From contig CM049310.1 of the NCBI GenBank assembly GCA_026874595.1, forward strand, positions 29,063,058 to 29,127,057: a stretch of 64,000 nucleotides of DNA, in the 5' to 3' direction. Source of the stretch: Sipunculus nudus. Taxonomy: Eukaryota > Annelida > Sipuncula > Golfingiida > Sipunculidae. Shown piece by piece: positions 1 through 10,949 of this stretch. The position numbers were made by a program, and so were the translations under genes. The notes beneath the pieces were generated by a model, which did no database searches, had not been told where the DNA came from, and worked only from the letters and a program-made list of their open reading frames with translations. The stretch's first letter is position 1, and each line of letters starts with the position of its first letter.

Positions 1-1751
1 GAATATTATTTTTAGATATTTTTTGTTTTGCAAATTTAAATGATATTTTTTGTAGTAAAAAATAAATATTCATTTGTATGCATGAGGTGGTGTTTACTGA
101 CAAGATTGAGATTTATGATGTTTATGAATCAACTTTTATATGTTATAATGGAAATGTATGGAAATATTAACTTTAAATAAAAATAAATTGATGTGATAAA
201 AAATATTAGGATCTAATACAAACACTTGTTCATTATTTTCCTGCCTCAGCAGAATTGGAGATCAGGCTTTGTTTGCCCTGTATGTATCTGCAGAAGTGTT
301 GTTAATCCCCCCCCCCCCTTCTGCTGCCATTGATTCCTTTTCACCTGTGCACTGGGACATTAGTTTTTAAAGCAGTTGTGTAAAATTTATAGATTTCAAA
401 CAAATTATTGGGTAAGAAAAAATTAAGATTTAATTGAAAAATATTCTTGCCTCAGGAGAATGGAACATAAAGTGATCAGCTCTATCTGTCCGTCATCTCT
501 CCGTTATCATTGAATATATATTAATTATGAATTTTTACCTATAAGCACCATTGAGATAACTTTTATATGCTGTATGTTTTTGGATTAAAGCTACTTAAGT
601 CTGAAATTTGAAAGCAGCTTATATATATAGTTGTATGATATTACAGATGTTAAAATGTTAAACTTTAATCCCATCATTCCATCTGCCCCCCTCCACCACC
701 ACCACTAAGTTCTGGCATCTGTGGACTGGGGACATAAGTTATATTTCAGCTGCATAAATTTTATAAAATACATATATTTAATAATATATATATTATAAAA
801 AGATAGGTTCAATTGAACAAATGTGTAAACTACTGAACTGTCAACAAATTATCAAAAAGCCAATCAATGATCATGGTTATAATATACATCTTATGGTCAC
901 AACTGCTCACATGATTCAATTTTATCATTAGGAAATGCATGGTTTGGTCACAAAATGTTATATTTCTCACTCATCATTACAAACCAATTGTGTCAACCAG
1001 CCATGGCCTGTATTACCTTTTCCTCTTGACTTTACCTCCATTTGATATTATTTTAGATTTTTACCTTCAAGGTCAACATCAGCTGAGCATAGTGACCCAT
1101 GGGTCCCTTGTTTTAGCTTTGTGCTAAATAAAACCTTTCATTTCATTTAATAAATTGTCTCTTTATGAAAAGATGCAGTTAACATCCTGGTGGGATATCA
1201 GCTTTCTGAGAAATCACCAGGACGGTTCTATCAAATCTAATCAAGTCACTATACTTTTAATGAATGCTTTAGTATGAGTTTAGAAAAGTGCCCATTTTCA
1301 AGAAACACCACATGCTTAGATATGAGCAGTGGTTGTTATTATTTTCATGGGCATGTTAACACAGGTTACTCATTGATATTATCATAATTTTCTACCCATT
1401 TGGGTATTGAGCAGTTTGAATCCATCCATGTGTGACCAATCAGGTACTCACTATATAAGAGAAACAAAGAGGAGGTCTGCTAGAGTTTGATTTGAGCAGT
1501 GGGTACCTCTTCATAATGGCCTATCGTTTAGATATGAGCAGTAGTTACCTCATCAACATGGCCTGTGCACTGCATGGTCCACTGGATATAGGTTTTCATG
1601 GATGGCTGACCAGGTATGGTTTGATAATGTGAAGTAGTGATCACAATAAACAAATTATATCCCTTCTCTAAATTGGTGAATTTTAATAACCAATACAGTG
1701 ATCAGTTAGTATATAATCCCTGTGTTACTGAGAGCCAGCATATTCAACTGG
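1..1751. other. Upstream half of duplicated p53-retrogene segment, copy 1
   Basis: No gene is visible here. The stretch is AT-rich and matches 5712-7466 almost base for base with small indels, so it is the 5' part of a tandem duplication whose left end lies at or beyond the window edge. It holds a C homopolymer near 307-319 and a copy of a dispersed repeat end (CAGCTGAGC...ACCCATGGGT...CCTTG) at about 1079-1110. A TATA-like string lies at about 1710-1716, just before the p53-like reading frame. No promoter can be assigned with confidence. Confidence 0.6.
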
Positions 1752-3053
1752 ATGTTCCATCTACAGTTTAATACTAATACAGTATCAGGTCATCTATTGA
1801 AAAGCCACATGATGTATTCAACTATGATGCTGTCAGAAAGCCCCTTCCATGACTTCTATACTCCTTGCCATGAAGACAAGAAACCACACAGTATTAACAA
1901 CTACACAGGAGCTGAAGTTGGTGAATATGAACTTGATGACCTTGAGGACCTGTGGCAGTCCATCAAACCAGCGCCTGGAGACTTGCCAGAGATAAGCAGC
2001 ACTGATGTAGAGGCTGTCCTACCAGAAGACAAAAGCTGGCAGCCAGACAACAGCTCTCCTGGTGCAGCACAAGGTAACATCAAGACTCCCAGCAGCACTG
2101 TAACAGACCTGACTCTACCAGAACAACCAGTGTCATTTGTGTGGAATGACTCTTGTCATGAGGGTCAAGTGTTACCACCCCCAAGTGAAGGTCAAGGGTC
2201 AACTGAGGAAGGCCAAGTGTCAACCATGGCTTCTCTTTTACACACTGTACCTTCAAGTACTGCATATCCAGGACAGTATGGCTTCCTAATGGGCTTTGAT
2301 CAGCAGCAGAGAGTCTCCAAGTCAGCCAAGTGGACCTACTCAACACATATGAACAAACTGTATGTGCAAATGGCTGCAGCTTGTCCTATCAAGTTCACCA
2401 CTACCACAGCGCCCCCTGCTGGCAGTGTGATCAGAGCAACACCTGTCTATGTTAAACCAGAGCATGTTCAGGAGATTGTGACAAGGTGTCCCAACCATTC
2501 CAAGTCTACAGAGTTCAACGAGAACCATCCAGCACCCTCTCACCTGATACGATGTGAGCATGCCAAAACTCAGTATGTGAAAGACTCTATGACACAGAGG
2601 GATTCTGTGCTGACTCCAATGGAGACTCCACATGCAGGCAACCAGTGGATCACTCAGCTCTACAAGTTCATGTGCTTCTCATCTTGTGTCGGGGGACTCA
2701 ACAGACGTCCTCTCAGGGTCATATTTACCCTTGAACGTAATGACCAAGTGCTGGGCAGACAAGCTGTGGAGGTCAGAATCTGTGCTTGTCCAGGGAGGGA
2801 TCGTAAAGTAGATGAGAAGGCTGTACCAGAATACCAGCCAGCATTGAAGAGGAAAAGCAGCAATGAAACAGACCTGGAGTTGAGCAGCATGCTGTGTAAG
2901 CGTCAGAAGCTGGCTGGACAGGAGGTGTTCACGCTGACAGTCAGAGGAAGAGATAACTACCAACAGTTGTGTAAAATGAGAGACGCCTTGATCCTGGCTT
3001 CACTGATGCCTGTTGACCAGACACAGAACATGCTGAGCCAATACAAGCAGTAG
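1752..3053 (+). CDS. p53: Intronless p53-family transcription factor, copy 1 (probable retrogene)
   Basis: A p53-family sequence-specific transcription factor, expected to act as a nuclear tetramer in stress and DNA-damage responses. The frame is open from 1722 (GTG); the first ATG is 1752 (433 aa), and ATGs at 1812 or 1824 have A at -3 and are also plausible starts. Numbering from 1722: an acidic motif LDDLEDLW at 71-78 resembles the FxxLW activation motif with Leu for Phe. The DNA-binding domain spans about 180-370 with zinc ligands C256, H259, C318 and C322, and the SSCVGGLNRRP loop. Residues equivalent to human R175, G245, R248, R249, R273, R280 and R282 are all present. Basic NLS-like patches (KRK, CKRQK) precede a tetramerisation segment at about 398-430. 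No SAM domain follows. Animal p53 genes normally have many introns, so one uninterrupted exon from activation region to tetramerisation domain implies a processed copy. Expression is unknown. Confidence 0.9.
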   Translation: MFHLQFNTNTVSGHLLKSHMMYSTMMLSESPFHDFYTPCHEDKKPHSINNYTGAEVGEYELDDLEDLWQSIKPAPGDLPEISSTDVEAVLPEDKSWQPDNSSPGAAQGNIKTPSSTVTDLTLPEQPVSFVWNDSCHEGQVLPPPSEGQGSTEEGQVSTMASLLHTVPSSTAYPGQYGFLMGFDQQQRVSKSAKWTYSTHMNKLYVQMAAACPIKFTTTTAPPAGSVIRATPVYVKPEHVQEIVTRCPNHSKSTEFNENHPAPSHLIRCEHAKTQYVKDSMTQRDSVLTPMETPHAGNQWITQLYKFMCFSSCVGGLNRRPLRVIFTLERNDQVLGRQAVEVRICACPGRDRKVDEKAVPEYQPALKRKSSNETDLELSSMLCKRQKLAGQEVFTLTVRGRDNYQQLCKMRDALILASLMPVDQTQNMLSQYKQ

Positions 3054-3386
3054 ATATATACATTGTTACTTACCATTGGTGCTTCATACCTGGTGTGACT
3101 TTACTACATCTTGTCTGGTCAATTGTATATTCATATATGGTATAATGTCATTCATGTTCTGTGTCTTGAATTACAGGTGTTATTTAAAGTACATCTGAAA
3201 TCTTGTCAATAATCAGGTTTGAAATACTATAAATTTTATCACATTGTTTTAGAAAGTCTTGTACTTATATAGAGGCTTTGTATGAAAAAAAAATATAAAA
3301 AATAAACTTGTATGATATACTACATCATGTGTTTCACTTTATCACATATGGGTTGGCATGCTTTAAGTATGTGAACCATAAAATGT
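3054..3386 (+). other. 3' flank / 3' UTR of p53-like copy 1
   Basis: This flank matches the one after copy 2 (8772-9125). A poly(A) signal AATAAA lies at 3301-3306, just after an A-rich run, so an about 260-nt 3' UTR is plausible. The A-rich stretch is too imperfect to call a fossil retrocopy poly(A) tail. Confidence 0.5.
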
Positions 3387-5711
3387 TATTATGAAGTATA
3401 ATATGAAAACTATTCAGAGACCAGTATTGGCAGAAAAGTAGCACGTGCCCTGGGGGTCAGTAGAGCCAAACAGTTGCAAATTGTAACAAAAAATAGCAAA
3501 GAATTTGCCCTCACAAGAAAAACAAATATACCTTAAAATTAACAATTTTTTTTTCTTTGAACCTGAAACCATGGTTAACACCATACGTGGATAAATTCTG
3601 TTAACCTCTTTGAATTCTCTCAATTATTATGTTAGTAGATTTATATGAAAAAAAAAAGTTTAGATGTCATATTAACCATTTCCTGAGTAATATTACAAAT
3701 AAGCAGGCAGAAATAATATCAAGAGACATGAAAATCCTGTTCAAAGTTAAAATTCTGTTAAAATCAAGTTAACATGAAATAAAACTAATGAGCCAAATAC
3801 CAATTTTAAATTGTCTTGTTGGTGTACAAAGGAAATTTAATTGTGTCCGCCAAAACAAAGTTCTGCTGAAACTGTTTTTGACCGGGTTCCGCCGCCACGT
3901 TCGTTTCCAGAATAGATCTCTCAGACCACTGGACAGATTTTTCCAAAACATTACAAGATTATCGGGTCACATGTGAACTGGTGCAAAATATTTTGCATTG
4001 ACCTCTGACCTTTCCTCTCTCCAGTGCGTCCATCTGTTTGTCTGTTTTGACACATTAACCCACATATCTTTGGACTCGTTTGACCAATCAGGAAAAAATT
4101 TTCGCACAAATGTAGCCCTTGGATAGCTTTATAACATACATATAAAATGGTGGCGCCACCTGCAACCATTAATGCACAGTGTCAATCTGTTCATCTTCCT
4201 TTGGATAATATCACTCATATCTCTGAAGTGAATGGACTTATCCTTCTGAAATTGTGCATGTGTATTCATCCTGGATAGGTTTCTAGATTTTGTGGCAGGT
4301 GGCGCCACCTACTTTCCCGTTCAGGCTGCAGACATCCAAGCTTATATCTCATGTTTGACATATCCTCCCGAAATTTTGCATGTGTTTAGATCTCACATAG
4401 CTCTTTATCATACGTAAAACCGGTAGTGCCATCTGCAACCATTTCTGCCATCAACTGTCTGTTTGTCTGCCATTAGATAATATCACTCATATCTCGACAT
4501 TGGTTTGACTTCTGTGCCTAAAATTTTGCATGTATATACATCTTGGATAGCTTTCTTGATTTTGTGGCAGATGGTGCCACCTACTTTCACATTCAGTCTG
4601 CAAACATCCAGGCTTATATCTCAGGACTGGTTTGACTGATACTCCTGAAGTTTTGCATGTGTATAGATCTCATAAAGCTCTTTATCATACGCAAAACTGG
4701 TGGTGCCACCTGCAACCATTTTTGCACAGCTCCATCTGTTTGTCTGCTGTGAGATAAAATCACTCATGTCTTGACAGTGGTTTGAATTATCTGCCTAAAA
4801 TCTAACAATTGTATACAACTTGGATAACTTTCCGGATATTGTGGCAGGTGGCACCACCTACTTACACATTTCAGCTGCAGACATCCATGCTTATATGCAA
4901 CACACATCTCTCTAATTCCCCTTGCCACTCAATCCATGCCTCATCACACCCGTTCCACTCTGGTTTCAGCAGATACATGTAGTTGCTTGTCCACTACTGG
5001 TATTCTTGTTCTAAATGATAAATCCTTTACATTGAGTATAAAGTATGGCATTTGCCTACCTCCTCTTCCAAATCATATTTTGTGATCATATGTAACAGCT
5101 GAGCACAGTGACCCATGGGTCCTTCGTTTTTAAATAAAAATATTGGAATATGATAAAAATGAGATCTTAGACAAGTTCTCATTATGATTTCTGTAATGTT
5201 AATAATTGTCATAAGACTCTTGCTATGTAAAGTGTGTAGATTAATGTGAAAGTTGTCCAAAGTGAATATAATATTTTTTTTAATATAAGTTAAATCCATA
5301 AAACCAGGTACTTATGATCATTATTTAAATTTGTGAAATTTGTATATTCTGGATTCTCAACAACTTTGTTTTGCTGAAACTGAATAAATACCAGACAAGG
5401 CGCAAATACATGGCATATGTATTTGAATAATATAAAGTTAAAACTCTTATATTATTTGTGCTTATATCAGCTTATATTACCACACAAAACCAGCATTTGC
5501 CTACCTCCCCTATCAAATCATAATTTGTGATCATATATAACAACTAAGCGCCATGACCCATGGGTCCCTTGTTAAAGAAATAAATTTTCTTTTTTTTTAT
5601 GATTTTAACAAATTAAAATAAAGTTAAACTCATCAGTATGCATAAATCTATAAAATATGAAGCAAATTATGGATTAATAAAGGCACAATTTAAAATTGTG
5701 AAATCAGAATT
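3387..5711. repeat. Spacer between the p53 copies: tandem ~275-bp repeat and dispersed repeat ends
   Basis: No gene is visible. From about 3850 to 4900 a unit recurs at roughly 275-bp spacing. Its recognisable core is TGTGGCAGGTGGCGCCACCT followed by a stretch about ascending 'tgcagacatcc' and 'cttatatctc', at about 4291, 4561 and 4840. Related sequence occurs at 13.85 kb and 15.7-16.35 kb. Two copies of the dispersed repeat end with the palindrome ACCCATGGGT lie at about 5097-5130 and 5541-5571, each preceded by similar sequence (GCATTTGCCTACCTCC). Confidence 0.65.
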
Positions 5712-8700
5712 AAATATTATTTTTAGATATTTTTTTGTTTTGCAAATTTAAATGATATATTTTGTAATAAAAAATAAATATTCATTTGTATGCATGAGGT
5801 GGTGTTTACTGACAAGATTGAGATTTATGATGATTATGAATCAACTTTTATATGTTATATTGGAAATGTATGGAAATATTAACTTTAAATAAAAAAAATA
5901 AAAAAAATTAGGATCTAATACAAACACTTGTTCATTATTTTCCTGCCTCAGCATAATTGGAGATCAGGCTTTGTTTGCCCTGTATGTATCTGCAGAAGTG
6001 TTGTTAATCCTCCCCCCCCCCCTTCTGCTGCCATTGATTCCTTTTCACCTGTGCACTGGGACATTAGTTTTTAAAGCAGTTGTGTAAAATTTATAGATTT
6101 CAAACAAATTTTTGGGAAAGAAAAAATTAAGATTTAATTGAAACATATTCTTGCCTCAGGAGAATGGAACATAAAGTGATCAGCTCTATCTGTCCATCAT
6201 CTCTCCGTTATCATTGAATATATATTAATTATGAAATTTTACCTACAAGCACTGCTGAGATAACTTTTATATGCTGTATTTGTATGGATTAAAGCTATTT
6301 AAGTCTGATATTTGAAAGCAGCTTATATATTTAGTTGTATTATATTGCAGATGTTAAAATGTTAAACTTTAATCCCATCATTCCATCTGCCCCCCCCCCC
6401 CACCACCACCACCACCACCACAAAGTCCTGGCATCTGTGGACTGGGGACATTAGTTATATTTCAGCTGCATAAATTTTATAAAATACATATATTTAATAA
6501 TATATATATTATAAAAAGATAGGTTCAATTGAACAAATGTGTAAACTACTGAACTGTCAACAAATTATCAAAAAGCCAATCAATGATCATGGTTATAATA
6601 TACATCTTATGATCACAACTGCTCACATGATTCAATTTTATCATTAGGAAATGCATGGTTTGGTCACAAAATGTTATTTGCTACAATTTCTCACTCATCA
6701 TTACAAACCAATCGTGTCAACCAGCCATGGCCTGTATTACCTTTTCGTCTTGACTTTACCTCAATTTTATATTATTTTAGATTTTACCTTCAAGGTGAAC
6801 ATCATCTGAGCATAGTGACCCAAGGGTCCCTTGTTTCAGCTTAGTGCTAAATAAAACCCTTCATTTCGTTTAATAAATTGTCTCTTTATGAAAAGATGCA
6901 GTTGACATCCTGGTGGGATATCAGCATTCTGAGAAATCACCAGGACAATTCTATCAAATCTAATCAAGTCACTATACTTTTAATGAATGCTTTAGTATGA
7001 GTTTAGAAAAGTGCCCATTTTCAAGAAACACCACTTGCTTAGATATGAGCAGTGGTTGTTATTATTTTCATGGGCATGTTAACACAGGTTACTCATTGAT
7101 ATTATCATAATTTTCTACCCATTTGGGTATTGAGCAGTTTGAATACATCCATGTGTGACCAATCAGGTACTCACTTTATAAGAGTAACAAAGAGGAGGAC
7201 ATCTAGAGTTTGATTTGAGCAGTGGGTACCTCTTCATAATGACCTATTGTTTAGGTATGAGCAGTAGTTACCTCATCAACATGGCCTGTGCACTGCATGG
7301 TCCACTGGATATAGGTTTTCATGGATGGCTGACCAGGTATGGTTTGAAGTAGTGATCACAATAAACAAATTTTATCCCTTCTCTAAATTGGTGAATTTTA
7401 ATAACCAATACAGTGATCAGTTAGTATATAATCCCTGTGTTACTGAGAGCCAGCATATTCAACTGGATGTTCCATCTACAGTTTAATACTAATACAGTAT
7501 CAGGTCATCTATTGAAAAGCCACATGATGTATTCAACTATGATGCTGTCAGAAAGCCCCTTCCAAGAATTCTATACTCCTTGCCATGAAGACAAGAAACC
7601 ACACAGTATTAACAACTACACAGGAGCTGAAGTTGGTGAATATGAACTTGATGACCTTGAGGACCTGTGGCAGTCCATCAAACCAGCGCCTGGAGACTTG
7701 CCAGAGATAAGCAGCACTGATGTAGAGGCTGTCCTACCAGAAGACAAAAGCTGGCAGCCAGACAACAGCTCTCCTGGTGCAGCACAAGGTAACATCAAGA
7801 CTCCCAGCAGCACTGTAACAGACCTGACTCTACCAGAACAACCAGTGTCATTTGTGTGGAATGACTCTTGTCATGAGGGTCAAGTGTTACCACCCCCAAG
7901 TGAAGGTCAAGGGTCAACTGAGGAAGGCCAAGTGTCAACCATGGCTTCTCATTTACACACTGTACCTTCAAGTACTGCATATCCAGGACAGTATGGCTTC
8001 CTAATGGGCTTTGATCAGCAGCAGAAAGTCTCCAAGTCAGCCAAGTGGACCTACTCAACAAACATGAACAAACTGTATGTGCAAATGGCTGCAGCTTGTC
8101 CTATCAAGTTCACCACTACCACAGCGCCCCCTGCTGGCAGTGTTATCAGAGCAACACCTGTCTACATTAAACCAGAGCATGTTCAGGAGATTGTGACAAG
8201 GTGTCCCAACCATTCCAAGTCTACTGAGTTCAACGAGAACCATCCAGCACCCTCTCACCTGATACAATGTGAGCATGCCAAAACTCAGTATGTGAAAGAC
8301 TCAGTGACACAGAGGGAGTCTGTGCTGACTCCAATGGAGACTCCACAAGCAGGCAACCAGTGGATCACTCAGCTCTACAAGTTCATGTGCTTCTCATCTT
8401 GTGTCGGGGGACTCAACAGACGTCCTCTCAGGGTCATATTTACCCTTGAATGTAATGACCAAGTGCTGGGCAGACAAGCTGTGGAGGTCAGAATCTGTGC
8501 TTGTCCAGGGAGGGATCGTAAAGTAGACGAGAAGGCTGTACCAGAATACCAGCCAGCACTGAAGAAGAGGAAAAGCAGCAATGAAACAGACCTGGAGTTG
8601 AGCAGCATGCTGTGTAAGCGTCAGAAGCTGGCTGGACAGGAGGTGTTCACGCTGACAGTCAGAGGAAGAGATAACTACCAACAGTTGTGTAAAATGAGAG

Positions 8701-9125
8701 ATGCCCTGATCCTGGCTTCACTGATGCCTGTTGACCAGATACAGAACATGCTGAGCCAATACAAGCAGTAGATATATACATTGTTACTAACCATAGGTGC
8801 TTCATACCATGTGTGACTTTATATAATGTTTAGTCAATTGTATGTACATATAAGGTATAATGTCATTCATGTTTTGTGTCATATATGAATTACAGGTGTT
8901 ATTTAAAGTACATCTGAAATCTTATCAATAATCAGGTTTGAAATACTATAATTTTTTTTCACATTGCATAAGAAATTCTTGTACTTATATAGAGGCTTTG
9001 TATGAAAAAATATAGAAAATAAACTTGTATGATATACCTTATCATGTTTTTCACTTTATCACATATGAGTTAGTGAGCTTTAAGCATGTGAACTATGAAA
9101 TGATATAATAAAGTATTATATGAAA
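5712..9125 (+). repeat. Second copy of the tandem segmental duplication carrying the p53 retrogene
   Basis: This block is collinear with the window start up to about 3386, at a constant offset near 5,715 bp. It includes about 1.7 kb upstream, the whole reading frame and about 340 bp downstream. Indels are mostly in homopolymers and short repeats (C-run at about 6010-6022, a CAC repeat at about 6402-6420). Both copies have the same upstream sequence, so the retrocopy arose once and was then duplicated as DNA, rather than by two retropositions. Confidence 0.85.
7467..8771 (+). CDS. p53: Intronless p53-family transcription factor, copy 2 (probable retrogene)
   Basis: Paralogue of the copy at 1752-3053, 434 aa from the first ATG; the frame is open from the GTG at 7437. 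Domain order is identical: LDDLEDLW motif, p53 DNA-binding domain with zinc ligands (C-P-N-H and C..SSC) and the NRRP and CACPGRDRK motifs, basic patches, and a tetramerisation segment ending at the same residues. By eye the proteins differ by about 12 substitutions plus one extra Lys (KKRKSS against KRKSS). Examples are HD to QE near residue 43, R to Q in the LIRCEH stretch and R to C in LERND. The zinc ligands and human cancer-hotspot equivalents are unchanged. No stop or frameshift is present, so the copy is not obviously dead. AATAAA lies at 9018-9023. It sits in the same orientation as the MAP2K7 exons downstream. Confidence 0.9.
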   Translation: MFHLQFNTNTVSGHLLKSHMMYSTMMLSESPFQEFYTPCHEDKKPHSINNYTGAEVGEYELDDLEDLWQSIKPAPGDLPEISSTDVEAVLPEDKSWQPDNSSPGAAQGNIKTPSSTVTDLTLPEQPVSFVWNDSCHEGQVLPPPSEGQGSTEEGQVSTMASHLHTVPSSTAYPGQYGFLMGFDQQQKVSKSAKWTYSTNMNKLYVQMAAACPIKFTTTTAPPAGSVIRATPVYIKPEHVQEIVTRCPNHSKSTEFNENHPAPSHLIQCEHAKTQYVKDSVTQRESVLTPMETPQAGNQWITQLYKFMCFSSCVGGLNRRPLRVIFTLECNDQVLGRQAVEVRICACPGRDRKVDEKAVPEYQPALKKRKSSNETDLELSSMLCKRQKLAGQEVFTLTVRGRDNYQQLCKMRDALILASLMPVDQIQNMLSQYKQ

Positions 9126-9842
9126 ATTAGGAGTTATGGCAGATAATCTAGCTTTTTACTGTTTACATTTATTTTAGATTTCCGACAAATACTGACACTA
9201 TTTATATTTACACTAACAGCCATATCTTTTCAAGCTTTTTTTGTATCTTTATCAAATTTTCAACAGTTCCCACTAAGAGGGTTTGCTGAAGATTATTGAA
9301 AATCATTGAAACTTAGAAATAATATGCAATATTTTTGTCATGAAAGAATCTATACATATCATGGCATTCTAGTTGTCCATTTAGAGTGCTCTTTAGTGGC
9401 TTGTAAACAGTAAAGGACTAGATGAGGATGAAGATTATAGTTTATCTGTTCATCTGATGTGAGATATCGTAAATCTTATGGCAGTGTTGCTAACATGCAC
9501 CGTCATAATTTATACTCGTTTAGAGTTGTTCCTGCTTTGTCCCACCTTCCATTTTTATGTTCCTGACAGACCCAAATATATGTCTTCTTTTAATGTTCCT
9601 ACATAACATATTATGAACAAATGCAGGAAAATGTGACCAGTTTAATTAATTTGAAAGAAAAGAAAACCAAATCTTGGTATTATCTAAAATCAACGTGCAA
9701 CAGTATCCCTGTTCCTGTCAGATCGGACTTGACTGTAATGATGTCAGAATGGATCCTTTTTACCAGTCTCAGACAGTTGTTTCCACTGTATGTCTTATAA
9801 TTAACCTCAGATGAGAAATTATATCACCAAAACAGTCCATTT
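9126..9842. other. AT-rich stretch without recognisable genes
   Basis: No open frame, RNA gene or repeat with an internal partner was recognised here. If the MAP2K7 model is right, this is intronic sequence. Confidence 0.4.
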
Positions 9843-10500
9843 TTAGCTCAGCTGACTATAAGTCATCTGAGCTATAGTCCTGGTCCTTTGTCCATTGTCT
9901 GGACGTCTGTTAACAGGACACGTTTTGAAACCGTTGGATGTTAGAATCCAAAATTGGGCATACAGTTAGATGTCCCCAAAATCTCCTGCCTTACCATAAA
10001 CTGGGTCAATGCGGCTTCTTTCCTTTGAAAAATTAATTGAAAACCTTCGTTTCCCAGTAAAAACCTATTGTTACCTTTAAAAACTGCCCACTATGAAAAC
10101 CACTGAAGTTATTGTATTCATATTTGATATATAACCATTCCTGCTTATATTTCCCATGTATATGCCATAAATTAGGTCAATATTGCGTAAATTGTTGAAG
10201 TTATGGGATCAAACATATTGCACTTTGTCAAAAATCAGGAAATAAGTTTACTCACCTAACAAGATGATTGTTGAAGCTAGAGACTTTTTTTCCCAAGGAT
10301 ATAACTTCATTTAATCCAGATTCAATTATATACCAGAAATCATATTAGAATTTTGTACATTTTTTTTTCAGTTATTAGCATAATTATAAAATCAGTACCT
10401 TAAATTTGGCCCAACTTTAGGCATGGCAAATCTTTTTCCTATAAGTACTGTGGATTGAATTTTCACAGCATGTACACACATAAGGATTCATTCTGGAAAA
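9843..10500 (-). repeat. Dispersed repeat, reverse-oriented copy
   Basis: It begins TTTTAGCTCAGCTGACTATA and continues with sequence that is the reverse complement of 49840-50440. Landmarks are ATCCAAAATTGGGCATAC, ATATAACTTCATTTAATCC and, near the far end, GTACCTTAAATTTGGCCC. A third copy is split between 25220-25610 and 27140-27380. The AGCTCAGCTGA terminus resembles repeats common in molluscan genomes. No protein is encoded. Confidence 0.65.
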
Positions 10501-10735
10501 ATCTTAAATTTGAAAATAAAAGCTCTAAAATTAGGCTAGTTATTGATTTTTTAAGGCTCTTATTGTATTTGCTTGTGTTGTCAAGCAGGCCACTTTATCT
10601 CTGGAGGTCATTCAGTGCAGCTCTCTCTGCTTACCTTATTAGTAATGCAACACTACAGCCCTGAAACCTTGTGTGTTATTAGGGCCCCACTTGAGTAAGC
10701 AGATGCCCTTTGGTAATCACCTTGTCTCCCCGTCT

Positions 10736-10890
10736 GTCCTTCTGTTTTTCTTTTTGTATGCCCGTCATATTTGTTTTCTGGAATTATGATCTTCTGTTTG
10801 TCTTTCTGTATGTCCGTCATATTTGTTTCCTGGAATTATGGTCTTCTGTTTGTCTTTCTTTATGTCCATCATATTTGTTTCCTGATGATA
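10736..10890. repeat. Tandem repeat, 52-bp unit, three copies
   Basis: Three consecutive units contain TTCTGTTTGTCTTTCTGTAT, then a CATATTTGTTTCCTGGAATTATG-like tail. The apparent small reading frame across it simply reflects the repetition. Confidence 0.8.
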
Positions 10891-10949
10891 ATTCCAGTTT
10901 AGATTGACATATGGATTTCAAACTTGATTTACATATGGCCCACGTTTAA

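Noticed and set aside
1340-1375. Possible p53 response element (GGGCATGTTA) upstream of each p53 copy
   Set aside because: Only one half site is present; no second half site lies within the expected 0-13 bp, so a self-regulatory loop is not supported.
1901-2963. Several antisense open frames across both p53-like genes (also 7616-8681)
   Set aside because: They mirror the coding strand of a conserved DNA-binding domain, have no homology of their own and are explained by codon composition.
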